Counted from the stretch's first letter, positions 41,948 through 51,125 are shown. The stretch: DNA of 64,000 bases from Streptomyces diastatochromogenes (GCA_001418405.1 LIQL01000244.1:27065-91064), one strand, 5' to 3'. Notes: generated from the letters alone by a model not told the origin. Made by a program: numbers and translations.

Positions 41948-42648
41948 CCAGCCACCGCCTGATCCCCGTGGGCGGCGGCGAACCTGCTCCGTAACCAGGA
42001 CGGATCGTTGAGGTGATCGAAAACCTTCGGCTCACGGGCCGCCGCGCGAGCCAAGGCGACGCCCTCACGGGCCCCTGCCGCGGCGTAGGTGGCGAACTCC
42101 CCATCCTGGCTGTTGATCCATGCCGCTACCCGGTGGCGGGCGTCGTCCTCGGCCATGCCGTACTCGCTGCCGCGCGCGAGCATCGCGCACTCGCGGAAAC
42201 CGGCCTTCCAGGCGTGGAAGGGGCTCTGGTTGAACCTGGTGATCCCGGCCGTCTGCTGCGCGAACTCGACGCGGCCGGGCAAGGCGGCGAGAACGTCCAC
42301 GGCCTCGCCCATCTCGCGCAGGGCGCTACGGCGGATCAGCTTCAGCCCGCCGTAGCCGTAGCTGAGGCCGTTGACCGGGTTGACCGCCCGCCACACTCGC
42401 ATGGACACCCCCTCGTCCAGCGGCTCTACCTCCGCCGGCGAGAAGTCGGCGTTGATGGCGAAGTCGCCGTCAGCGAGGAAGAACTGCTCCTGGTCGACGA
42501 CCTCGGCGCACAGCCGGTACGCCCGGCGCATCCCGTGGACGCCGTGCAGGCGCTTGACGGTGCCGCCCAGCGCTCGCTGGAGCCGGCAGCACAGGGAGTC
42601 GGCCATGGGCTCGTCGTAGGACAGGAAGACGGCATCGAAGCCGGTCAC
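41944..42648 (-). CDS. putative GT-A-type glycosyltransferase
   Basis: 234 residues: MTGFDAVFLSYDEPMADSLC, RLHGVHGMRRAYRLCAEVVD, FFLADGDFAINADF (a D-G-D metal site like the Asp-x-Asp of GT-A enzymes) and NGLSYGYGGLKLIRRSALR. It is shorter than a classic GT2 enzyme. The GTG start overlaps the stop of the upstream GT4 gene (GTGA). Its role must be read with the operon: with two GT-B proteins and a GT92-like one it probably adds one sugar of a short glycan. The family is uncertain. Confidence 0.6.
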   Translation of the reverse strand: MTGFDAVFLSYDEPMADSLCCRLQRALGGTVKRLHGVHGMRRAYRLCAEVVDQEQFFLADGDFAINADFSPAEVEPLDEGVSMRVWRAVNPVNGLSYGYGGLKLIRRSALREMGEAVDVLAALPGRVEFAQQTAGITRFNQSPFHAWKAGFRECAMLARGSEYGMAEDDARHRVAAWINSQDGEFATYAAAGAREGVALARAAAREPKVFDHLNDPSWLRSRFAAAHGDQAVAG

Positions 42649-43805
42649 GATACGGCCTCCAGGTAGCGGGCGGCAACCAGGTTGGGGGTGAAGTCGGCGG
42701 TGGAGGCGTGGGCACGCTTGGCGTGCACGGCGTGGAACTCGTCGTCAGTGGCGAGGCGTTGGGCCAGGGCGACGGCCTCGGCCGTGGTGGTGAAGCACAG
42801 CTCAGGGTCGATGTGCCCGGCGAGCCACCCCAGCCGCGGGGCGATGACCGGCAGGCCCATGCCCTGGCAGTCGATCACACTCATCGACCAGGGGCAGCCT
42901 GGACGGAACGGGGCGATACCGAAGCGGGCGCCGGCCAGCAGGTTCCTGTAGCGGACACGGTCACCACGGTCCGACACGACCTCGACGTGCGGCAGGGCGG
43001 CCAGCTCGTCGCGCATCCTCTCCGGGCTGTCATCCAGGCCCTGCCGTGCGGCCCGACGCTTTCCGAACAGGTCCATCACCCGCAGCGCGACGGCGCCGGA
43101 AGCGGTCAAGTTGCGCGCCAGATCGATGAACTGGGCGGTTCCGTAGTGTGCGTACAGCCTGTGGTTGTAGACGCCCATCGCCCCACCGGCACCGTAGGTC
43201 GGCCGCGCGGTGGCGGGATCGCGGACCAGTCGCTCGTCGCGCGGGGCCGGCACGATCCGCCGTTTTTCACCGAGGTCCACGCTCATCCGCGCGGCCGCGG
43301 CCGACACCCACGAAGCGGCCGTGAAGGAGTGCACCATCACGCGGTCACAGGCGGCCAGCCCAGCGGCAAACGCCAGCAGCACAGGCAGCCCAAGCCCCGC
43401 GTCGTTCATGGACGGGTCGAGCAGGAGCCGTCCGCCACCGGTGAAAGAGAACGGCAGGTAGTGGCAGTACCCAGCCACCAGCGCATCCGAGCCCGCCTCC
43501 AGCAGCGCCGTCCGGACCGCCGGGGCCTCCTCGACCTGGTTGGCCACCACAACATCAGGTCGCTCGGCCCGGACCAGAGCCGTCAACTCGTCGATATCCG
43601 CCGAGAACCGAGCCCTGTACTTCGTGCCCGGCACCTTCGTCTGCCGGAAGCCACACCGTTCATCCCCGGCTGCGGCCGGAGCTGCGACCGTCACCTCGGC
43701 TCCGGCGTCCATGAGGGCCGGCGCCAGCAGGTCAGCGAAGATCCATCCCGAATCCGCCGACAGGCGGTCGGGGTTGGAGATGTTGAGCAGGTACAGCACG
43801 CGCAT
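42645..43805 (-). CDS. GT4-type glycosyltransferase
   Basis: 386 residues beginning MRVLYLLNISNPDRLSADSG, with ADLLAPALMDAGAEVTVAAP, VMVHSFTAASWVS and a C-terminal half holding GARFGIAPFRPGCPWSMSVI and DCQGMGLPVIAPRLGW, the nucleotide-sugar region of GT-B enzymes. The ATG at 43805 follows GGGAGG; the frame is open to 43904. It is the first gene of a five-gene operon and divergent from the deformylase locus, with 100-odd bases between. Confidence 0.75.
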   Translation of the reverse strand: MRVLYLLNISNPDRLSADSGWIFADLLAPALMDAGAEVTVAAPAAAGDERCGFRQTKVPGTKYRARFSADIDELTALVRAERPDVVVANQVEEAPAVRTALLEAGSDALVAGYCHYLPFSFTGGGRLLLDPSMNDAGLGLPVLLAFAAGLAACDRVMVHSFTAASWVSAAAARMSVDLGEKRRIVPAPRDERLVRDPATARPTYGAGGAMGVYNHRLYAHYGTAQFIDLARNLTASGAVALRVMDLFGKRRAARQGLDDSPERMRDELAALPHVEVVSDRGDRVRYRNLLAGARFGIAPFRPGCPWSMSVIDCQGMGLPVIAPRLGWLAGHIDPELCFTTTAEAVALAQRLATDDEFHAVHAKRAHASTADFTPNLVAARYLEAVS

Positions 43806-43906
43806 ATGCGTCGCCTCCCATATCTGCCCGGAAGCATCGATCCGGGGCGGTGGGGAAAGGAAAACGGCGACGCTGACCCTGACGGGATGATGAACTGGAT
43901 TCACGT

Positions 43907-44519
43907 CTTCAGTACGACGGCAGCAGCTACCGACTGACCATGCGCAGACACCTGCGGAACACCGGCACCGAGCCCGTGACCCGCTACCTGATCCGCATCT
44001 CCGTCGACCGCTACCCCGGCGCCCCGGAGCGGTCCAACGCGCACTACCGGGCCCATCCGCTGACCTGGGATGAACTCGACCTCACGGCGACGTGCCGGGG
44101 CGAGACGATGCGCTGGCAAGCCAAGCACGACCGCGATGCGTTCGAGGAGGTCTGGTTCCTGTGGGACAACGAGCACGGCCGCTTCCCCGTCTATCCGGGC
44201 GAGTCCGTGTGGATCGAGTACGCCTACACCGTCAGTGACGAGAAGTGGGGCAACTGGTTCCAGCGCGCCGTCCGACTGCCCACCGAACGCCTCGAAGTCC
44301 AGCTTGTCTTCCCGGCCGCTCTCGACCCGGTGGTCTGGGGCACCGAGACATCAATGACCGCCGAAGCCTCCCCGCTGCGCACCCCGCCCGTACGCATCGA
44401 CGAGGATGACCAGCGGCACTTCACGTGGATCACGGTCACACCCGCTCTGCACGCTCGGTACCGACTTGAGTGGCGGTCCGGGCACAACCCGAACGCGACT
44501 CGGATCAAGGGGAGTTCAA
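43907..44519 (+). pseudogene. N-terminal part of a regulator/deformylase fusion, 5'-truncated
   Basis: The frame reads QYDGSSYRLTMRRHLRN, YLIRISVDRYPGAPERSN, LTWDELDLTATCRGE, FPVYPGESVWIEYAYTVSDE and HFTWITVTPALHARYRLEW. I recall this region as the middle of actinobacterial proteins that carry an N-terminal HTH and a C-terminal peptide deformylase. Upstream of 43907 the homology stops, so the HTH is lost; at about 44510-44520 sense passes to the +1 frame, where the deformylase domain starts. The ATG at 43940 could still start a protein. The fusion origin is inference. Confidence 0.5.
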
Positions 44520-44522
44520 GTG

Positions 44523-45089
44523 ATGGACGTGCGGCCCAGTCAGCAGATGCGAGACCTCGGAGTCGTCCAGCACGGCGCCGGCATCCTCACCGAAACGGCC
44601 CGCCCCTTCGACCTGCCCACAGAACGCGACGAAGCCGAGCGCATCATCGACGAGTTGTTCGCCTTCATGGAACGCATCGGGCAAGTCCATCCCTTCGCCA
44701 AGGGCATGGGCATCGCTGCCCCACAGATCGGCCGTGGCCGTGCAGCGGCCGTTGTTCAGCCACCCGGCGACGCACCCGCGATCATCCTGATCAACCCAAC
44801 GATCACCGACACCTCGGACGAGACGGACGAGCAGTACGAGGGGTGCTTGAGCTTCTTCGACGTCCGCGGCCTCGTGCCCCGCCCCTTGCGGATCACCGTC
44901 GAGACCACAACCCTGACCGGCCAGACCACCGCCACCGTCTACGAGCGCGGCCTTGCCCGCCTCATCCATCACGAGATCGATCACCTGGGCGGCCTGCTCT
45001 ACACCGCCCGCATGAGGACCGGCATCACGCCGATCCCGGTGGAGGAGTGCCGGCAAACCGGTCGGGCCTGGGTATACGAAGGCGCCTGA
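44523..45089 (+). CDS. peptide deformylase
   Basis: 188 residues with all three deformylase motifs: GMGIAAPQIG (61-70), EGCLS (106-110, metal Cys) and HHEIDHLGG (H150, E151, H154; metal His and catalytic Glu). It should remove N-formyl groups using Fe2+ or another divalent metal. The ATG at 44523 has AAGGGGAG 6 bases before it, so it can be translated alone even if it derives from a longer fusion. It is not the housekeeping def locus (no fmt nearby); the context is a glycosyltransferase operon, so a special substrate or a resistance role is possible. Confidence 0.85.
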   Translation: MDVRPSQQMRDLGVVQHGAGILTETARPFDLPTERDEAERIIDELFAFMERIGQVHPFAKGMGIAAPQIGRGRAAAVVQPPGDAPAIILINPTITDTSDETDEQYEGCLSFFDVRGLVPRPLRITVETTTLTGQTTATVYERGLARLIHHEIDHLGGLLYTARMRTGITPIPVEECRQTGRAWVYEGA

Positions 45090-45351
45090 TCACGTACCAG
45101 GGCGCGTATTGAGTTGTGATCAGTGGGGTGCTCGGCTGAGGGCTTTGCCCGTGGGGTCGGCTGGGCTGTGCACGGTGTTGCGTGGCGTCGAGTTCCGGGC
45201 ATGTGTGTGGATTCCATGCGGAATGATCAACCATTCTTCGCGAGGAGTCAGAGAACCGATACCTTCCGTGACGTCTGTTGGGGTCGTGGTCCTTCCGGGC
45301 GGACCTGAGCGTCGTCGGGGTGCGGGCACGGCGTTGCGCGAGGAGGGGTAC

Positions 45352-47224
45352 GTGGCTGACGAGGTTCAGCAGCAGGAAGACGACCAGAATCTGTGGCGGG
45401 CGGTCTACACCGCCCACGGCGGGTGGAGTGAGGGGACGGCGTTCGCCGATCATCTCAGCGTTGCCGCACCCGCCCTGGCCGAGGTGAGCGGCACGCTGTA
45501 CTGCGCGCACCGCGGCGCCCGGCAGGAACAGCGCAAGCAGCTCCCGCTGCGCTGGACCTCGTTCACTCCCGCCGCGCTGGTGCCGCTCGTTGCGGCGCTG
45601 GAGCAGGCCAGGGTGCCGTTGCCCGAGGGCGCGAGCGACGAGGAGAAGCTGGAGCAGCAGGAGAGGATCACTGCGGCGGCTGAGGCGCTGGACAAGGCCC
45701 GTAGGTGGGCTCCCGACGCCGACGTGGACTGGCTTGAGAGTGCGGAGACGCCTGCGCTGGTCAACGACAACGGCACCGTGCGCATGGTCTTCACCCACGT
45801 CGGGTGGATGCATGACAGCCGCTCGCCGTACAGGGGCCCGCAGTACGGCGTCCCTCAGTACGGGGGCCCTCAGTACGGCGATCAGCCGGTCCGGTCGACG
45901 TCGCTGTGGGAGACCCAGCTGGACGGCACCGAGGGGAGGCCGGAGGATCCCGGCGCGCGCGGGGCTGCCTCTGGCGCCGGGTCTGGCCGTGTTCAACGGG
46001 GCCGTGCACCTGGTCTTCGTCGACCCGCACAGCAAGTACGTCCAGCACCTGGTCCGCGACACCGAGGGCAGGTGGAACCCGGTCGTCACGCCCGAGGCCC
46101 TCTCCGCCTACGATGCGGCCCGTACCGCCGCCTTGATATCGAACGACCGAACACTCTTCGGCAAGCTCCCCAGTCCCCCTCTGCCGTACCGCGGTGACAT
46201 CATGGACTGGCATGACCAGGACGGCTTCGACACGTACGGGTGGCCCGGCAACGTGGCGCTGGCCGTGCACAACGGCCTACTGCACCTACTCGTGCGGGAA
46301 TCACCGCGAACCGTGTTCCGCACCGCTGAAGGGAAGGCGTTGCAGGGGGGGGGCGATCTGCGGCATGCCGTGTTCGACGGCACCACGTGGCACGCACTGC
46401 CCCCCTTCGCTATGACGCCCGGTGCGGAACAGACGCAGCTGACGGCATCCCGCCGGGGCGCAGCTCTGGCCTCCTTCGACGGCAAGCTCCACGCCGTCTA
46501 CGCGGCCGTCCACAGCAACAGGCTGATCCACCGCACCTGGACCGTGACCGGTGGCGGCTGGACCGCCCCGGTCGCGTTGGAGGGCCACGACTCCAACAAC
46601 ACTCCGGCCCTGCTGCCGTTCCGGGAAGGCCCCTCCGGGGTTGAGCGGCAGGCCCTGCTGCTGGTCCACCGCGGCATCGACCGCTACACCCCGCCCATGC
46701 CGCCCGAGCCGCCCAAGCCGCCAGCCCTGAAAGACGTGAAGAACCGGGGCACCGAGGTGACCGGCGAGCTCCTGACCGCTTACGGGGCCGGCGACTGGTC
46801 CCGTCTGGAGCATCAGTTCTCCCTGACTCCGGCCACCATGAAGAACGGCGACCCGGCCCTGATCGTCACCTTCGAGGCATGGGCCCAGTACTTACTGGCT
46901 GTGGGACTGGTACCGCGAGCGCACCGGCGGTATGTACACGCCCCACCTCAAGGTCGACTTCTACCTGAAGAAGGATGAGGACCTGAGCCCTTTGGTGGGC
47001 CACGCGCAGTTCTCCGGGGCCTCCGATTCCGGGTACTGGCGCTTCGAGAAGGTCTTCACCGGCGTGAAGGCAGGCGACGACTACAAGGCGGGCCTGTTCA
47101 CCGCCAATACGGAGAAGAAGGGCGGCTACTGGTTCGCCAGCAAGCACGGCGACGACAACAACGAGCGGTACACCCGCGTCTCCAACTTCCGCAGCAGCTG
47201 GGCCACCATCACCCTCCCCAGCTG
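45352..47224 (+). pseudogene. beta-propeller-like hypothetical protein with two frameshifts
   Basis: From a GTG at 45352 (AGGAGGGG ahead) about 195 codons run in one frame, shift by +1 near 45940 (run GAGGGGAGG), continue to about 46892 and shift again at a TACTTACT duplication (46889-46896) before finishing at 47224. The joined product is about 620 residues. Repeated motifs (LVNDNGTVRMVFTHVGW, LAVFNGAVHLVFVDPHS, LAVHNGLLHLLVRES, ASFDGKLHAVYAAV) look like blades of a lectin or sialidase-like propeller; PQYG occurs three times in a linker near residue 165. No signal peptide. Function unknown. Confidence 0.65.
46889..46896 (+). repeat. TACT tandem duplication causing a frameshift
   Basis: TACTTACT: removing one TACT restores the frame so that the coding runs AQYWLWDWYRERTGGMY without a break. 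This is the clearest single lesion in the propeller gene. Confidence 0.75.
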
Positions 47225-47298
47225 ACTCCTGGAAGCGATGTGGCAGTCGCGACCGCCCCGCCGCATCTCGCAGGCCCCGGGCGGGGAGCCTGCGCTGT

Positions 47299-48293
47299 GT
47301 GACCCGCGCACAGCTCACGGACGCGCAGTGGGAGTTCATCGGGCCGTGCCTGCCGATCGGCGAGTACGGCCCGTACCCCGAACGGCTGCGCCAGCAGTTC
47401 GAGGGCGTGATCTGACACTTCAAGACCGGCAGCCGGTGGCGCGAGATGCCCAGGGAGTTCGGTGCCTGGTCGACCGTCCATAACCGCTTCCGGCAGTGGA
47501 GGAACGCCGGCGTCTTCGAGGCACTGCTGGAAGGCGCGATCGCCGAAGCCGCCAAGCGGGGCGAGGTGGACATGTCCCTGGTCAGCGTGGGCTCCACCAC
47601 TGTCCGGGCCCATCATGACGCCGCAGGGATGCACCTGAACCCCGACGCCCTGGCAGGCTTGGAGAAAGCTGCCGAGGAGGCGGAGAAGACCCGGCAAAAG
47701 GGGGAGGCCCGCACGAACAAGACGGGCACGACGGTCCGGACCGGGAAGAGCGGCGACGCGTCCGACGCCGACGCAAGCTCCGCTTGAAGGCCGCCCTGCT
47801 CGGACGCTCCAGAGGCGGGCAGACCAGCAAGATCCACATCGCCGGCGAGCGCAAATGCCGCCCGCTGGCCTTCGTCCTGACCGAGGGACAGGCCGCCGAC
47901 AGCCCGCAGTTCATCCCCGTACTTCGGAAGGTCCGCGTCCGCGGGCCCGTCGGCCGCCCGCGAACCCGGCCCGGTGCGGTCGCCGGAGACAATGCCTACT
48001 CTTCCCGCGGCAACCGCAACCACCTGCGCAAACGCCATATCAAGTCCGTCATCCCGGAGGAGCTCGACCAGGGTGCCAACCGCAAGAAGAAAGGCAGCAA
48101 GGGCGGTCGGCCCGTCGGCCACGACGCCGAGCTCTACAAGGACCGAAACACCGTCGAGTGCCTGATCAACAAGATGAAAGCCTGGCGAGGCATCGCCACC
48201 CGCTATGACAAGACCCCCGTGCGCTACCTCGCCGGCCTCCACCTTCGCGGCGCCATGATCTGGATCAAAGACCTCACCAGAAGCACCGCTTGA
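47299..48293 (+). pseudogene. IS5-family transposase with three lesions
   Basis: The GTG at 47299 opens an IS5 protein (AQLTDAQWEFIGPCLPIGEY). A TGA at 47413-47415 replaces the Trp of GVI-W-(R/H)FKTGSRW; the first catalytic Asp of VSV-D-STTVRAHHDAAG is Gly (GGC at 47590-47592); and near 47765 sense moves to another frame (RSRGGQTSKIHIAGERKCRP) up to 48293, where the other acids remain (GDNAYSSRGN; NTVECLINKMKAWRG). The frame change may be the natural programmed shift, but the other two changes inactivate it. Confidence 0.8.
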
Positions 48294-48299
48294 TCACGA

Positions 48300-48460
48300 C
48301 TACCACACGCCCCAGTCCTCCAGCGGCGCTTCGATGACGTGGCTGCTCCAGCACCGGAAGCGGTTGTGGGCCGTCCACCAAGCGGCGAACTTCCCTGCTC
48401 CCTGGGCGTCTCCCGCCCTGAACCACCAGAGCACCTCTCGAACTGCTGCCGCAGCCGCTC
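48300..48460 (-). pseudogene. IS5-family transposase N-terminal relic
   Basis: The minus strand reads REVLWWFRAG, GKFAAWWTAHNRFRCW and PLEDWGVW, matching the N-terminal wing of IS5 proteins like the one just upstream (WSTVHNRFRQWRNAG). It is cut at both ends and lies against the MarR promoter. Confidence 0.55.
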
Positions 48461-48524
48461 CGGACACCAGTTTGCGGCCTTTTGGGTGGACCATTTGCCC
48501 CCGAGTGCCTACTGGTAAAAAGTC

Positions 48525-48564
48525 CACAAGTAACTTGGCAAAGTGACTTGTGTAATTTTAGGCT
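48525..48564 (+). promoter_or_regulatory. MarR operator and leaderless promoter
   Basis: CACAAGT...ACTTGTG (48525-48552) encloses two short palindromes AAGTAACTT and AAGTGACTT. TTGGCA (48535-48540), 18 bases, TAGGCT (48559-48564) is a promoter whose -10 ends 6 bases before the MarR ATG, so the operator covers the -35 and the mRNA is probably leaderless. Confidence 0.7.
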
Positions 48565-48570
48565 GGCGTC

Positions 48571-49041
48571 ATGACGGAGAACCCCGGGCCGCACGAGACC
48601 GCCGCGACCGCACAACGCCTCAACGACGCGATCAAGCGACTCCGGGCACGGCTGCGCACCGAGTCGGGGCAGCACGCGACCGGGCTGAGCGCGACCCAGC
48701 TCGGCGTCCTGGCGAACGTCGTACGCGAGGGCCCCGTCACCGCGGCCCGACTCGCCGCCGCCGAGCACGTCAGCGCGCAGGCCATCGCCCAGAGCCTGGC
48801 CGTACTCAAGGCCGCGGGCCTGGTACACAGCCGGCCCGATCCGAACGACGGCCGCAAGAAGCTGATGAGCGCCGACCCGTCCGCGACCGAGCTGATCGAC
48901 AAACTCCTCGCGGGACGCGCCGCCTTCCTGGCGCGCGCCATCGACCGGGTCGTCGCAGCGGACGAACGCCCTGACATGGACAGGGCGATCGACCTGCTGC
49001 AACGGCTCGCCGACGCCGACGTGAACGAGGGCCCCCTATGA
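48571..49041 (+). CDS. MarR-family regulator
   Basis: 156 residues: [60 protein letters not shown] (recognition helix) and LVHSRPDPNDGRKKLMSADP (wing). It probably represses itself and the MFS exporter whose ATG overlaps its stop (49038-49041). The ligand is likely a compound carried by that exporter. The ATG lacks a ribosome site, in keeping with a leaderless message. Confidence 0.87.
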   Translation: MTENPGPHETAATAQRLNDAIKRLRARLRTESGQHATGLSATQLGVLANVVREGPVTAARLAAAEHVSAQAIAQSLAVLKAAGLVHSRPDPNDGRKKLMSADPSATELIDKLLAGRAAFLARAIDRVVAADERPDMDRAIDLLQRLADADVNEGPL

Positions 49042-50456
49042 GAACCGCCCGAGCCCAGGCCGACCCGGCAATAGTCGAGACCGCTCGCAAGCCTTTCGGC
49101 TGGGCCTTCACCACACCGCTGTACGTGGGCTCCAGCCTCAACCCGATCAACAGCTCCATCATCGCCACCGCGCTGGTGCCCATCGCCACCGAACTCGACG
49201 TGGCGGTGGGCACCACCGCCGTCCTGGTCTCCTCCCTCTACCTCGCCAGCGCCGTCGCCCAGCCGACGGCCGGCAAACTCGCTGAAGTCCTCGGCGCACG
49301 CCGCGTCTTCCTCGCCGGCATCGTGCTGGTCCTCCTCGGCGGCACGGTCGGCGGTCTCGGGCAGAACCTCGCGATGCTCACCGTCGCACGGGTCCTGATC
49401 GGCCTCGGCACCTCCGCCGCGTTCCCCTGCGCCATGGTGATGATCCGCCGCCGCGCAGGACAGGCCGGCCTCGACCAGCCACCGGGCGGAGTGCTCGGCG
49501 GGCTGGCGATCGCCGGCATGGCCACCGCCGCCGTCGGCCCGCCCCTCGGCGGCCTGCTGGTCGGCACGGCCGGCTGGCGCTGGGCCTTCCTCATCAACAT
49601 CCCGGTGACCACGATCGCCCTGCTGATGGCGCTGCGCCTACCCAAGGACCCACCACTCGACCGCGCGCACAGCGGTCTTCGCCGGATCGCGCACCGCATC
49701 GACCTGATCGGCATCATCGGCTTCGCCACCACGATGACCTCCCTGGTCGTCTTCCTGATGGGGCTGCCGCACCTGAACAGGGCCGCTCTGACGGTCTTCT
49801 TCGCCACCGCGCTCCCCACCGTCTGGTGGGAACTGCGCCGCACCACGCCGTGCTTCGACCTGCGCGGCCTGACCTCCAACGGTGCGCTGACCCGCACCTA
49901 CCTGCGCCAGGCACTCACCCTGCTCGGCGTGTACGCGATGATGTACGGCCTGACGCAATGGATGGAGGCCGCCTACGGTCTGTCCACCGTGCAGACCGGA
50001 CTGATGCTGCTGCCGATGGGGGCCGTCTCCGCGCTGCTGTCGAGACCGCTGGCCCGCCGCAACCTGGTCCGCGGCCCCGTGATCGCCTCCGCCGTGAGCA
50101 TGCTGCTCGGATCGATCGGCATCATGCTGCTCGACTCCCGCAGTCCGGTGTTCGCACTCGTCCTCGTCTCGCTGGTCTTCGGCGTCACGACGGCCACCAC
50201 GACCGTCGGCAACCAGACCGCCCTCTACAAGGCCGCGCCAGCCGACCAGATCGGCACCGCAGCCGGCCTGTTCCGCACCTTCGGCTACCTCGGAACCATC
50301 ACCTCGTCCGTCCTCGGCGCCATCGTCTTCCGCGACGGCGCCAGCGACCACGGGCTGCACCGTCTCGGCATCGTGCTCGTCGCGGCTGGCCTCGCCGCAC
50401 TGACGCTGACCGTCCTGGACCGCGACCTGATGCGCCCCCACCCGGCAACTCCCTGA
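49038..50456 (+). CDS. MFS transporter, DHA2-type drug exporter
   Basis: 472 residues with 12-14 hydrophobic segments. The first loop PLYVGSSLNPINSSIIATAL and SLYLASAVAQPTAGKLAEVL, GARRVFLAGIVLVLLGGTVG (motif A region) and VARVLIGLGTSAAFPCAMVM, then AAVGPPLGGLLVGTAGWRWA (motif C with GPxLGG), identify a proton-driven multidrug exporter. It is coupled to MarR by an ATGA overlap and followed by an isochorismatase-like hydrolase 50 bases on. Confidence 0.88.
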   Translation: MRTARAQADPAIVETARKPFGWAFTTPLYVGSSLNPINSSIIATALVPIATELDVAVGTTAVLVSSLYLASAVAQPTAGKLAEVLGARRVFLAGIVLVLLGGTVGGLGQNLAMLTVARVLIGLGTSAAFPCAMVMIRRRAGQAGLDQPPGGVLGGLAIAGMATAAVGPPLGGLLVGTAGWRWAFLINIPVTTIALLMALRLPKDPPLDRAHSGLRRIAHRIDLIGIIGFATTMTSLVVFLMGLPHLNRAALTVFFATALPTVWWELRRTTPCFDLRGLTSNGALTRTYLRQALTLLGVYAMMYGLTQWMEAAYGLSTVQTGLMLLPMGAVSALLSRPLARRNLVRGPVIASAVSMLLGSIGIMLLDSRSPVFALVLVSLVFGVTTATTTVGNQTALYKAAPADQIGTAAGLFRTFGYLGTITSSVLGAIVFRDGASDHGLHRLGIVLVAAGLAALTLTVLDRDLMRPHPATP

Positions 50457-50506
50457 ACCGCACCGAGCCGTCCCCGAACTCTCATACCCGCAAGGAGAAA
50501 CACCGC

Positions 50507-51097
50507 ATGACCACCCCCACTGTTCCCGCCCTCACCCCGAAGCGCACCGCGCTGCTGGCAATGGACTTCCAGAACGGGATCGTCCCGCTCGCCCCCGAAC
50601 CCGACGCCCTCCTCGCACGGGTGCAGGGCGCCATCGCAGACGTCCGGGCCGCCGGCGGCACCATCGGCCACGTCCGCGTCGCCTTCACCGAGGACGACTG
50701 GGACGCCGTCCCCGACCGCAACGCCGCCTTCAGCGCGGTCGCCGCCGCGAAGGCGATGCACCATGAGCACGACGCCACGCGGATCCACGCGGCGGTCACC
50801 CCGCAGGACGGCGACATCGTCGTCCGCAAGACCCGCTTCGGCGCCGCCTCCACCACCGACCTGCACGAACAGTTGGCCGACCGCGGCATCGACACCCTGG
50901 TCCTCGCCGGCATCAGCACCAGCGGCGTCGTCCTTTCCACGCTGATGGACGCCGCCGACCGCGACTACCGCGTCTACGTCCTCTCGGACGGCGTCGCCGA
51001 CCGAGACACCGAGACGCACCGCGTCCTCGTCGAGAAGGTCTTCCCGTCCCGGGCACACCTCATCGACACCACCCAACTGCGCGAACTCCTGCCCTGA
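50507..51097 (+). CDS. isochorismatase-like hydrolase
   Basis: 196 residues: D20 in LLAMDFQNGIV, K108 in VVRKTRFGA and the cis-peptide region LVLAGISTSGVVLSTLMDAA. The nucleophilic Cys of nicotinamidases is Gly140 here, as in true isochorismatases such as PhzD, so acid/base ether hydrolysis is more likely than amide hydrolysis. AAGGAGA precedes the ATG. It belongs to the MarR-MFS unit and may modify or detoxify the exported compound. Confidence 0.83.
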   Translation: MTTPTVPALTPKRTALLAMDFQNGIVPLAPEPDALLARVQGAIADVRAAGGTIGHVRVAFTEDDWDAVPDRNAAFSAVAAAKAMHHEHDATRIHAAVTPQDGDIVVRKTRFGAASTTDLHEQLADRGIDTLVLAGISTSGVVLSTLMDAADRDYRVYVLSDGVADRDTETHRVLVEKVFPSRAHLIDTTQLRELLP

Positions 51098-51125
51098 GCG
51101 GCCCTCCCGGAACCGCCCGCAGAAA

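Noticed and set aside
39980..41962. A 660-codon open frame on the plus strand
   Set aside because: Antisense to two glycosyltransferase-like genes with start-stop overlaps and good codon use; no recognisable motif.
43940..45112. A 390-codon frame running across the deformylase
   Set aside because: After about 44520 it becomes an Arg/His/Pro-rich shadow; the deformylase motifs are in another frame.
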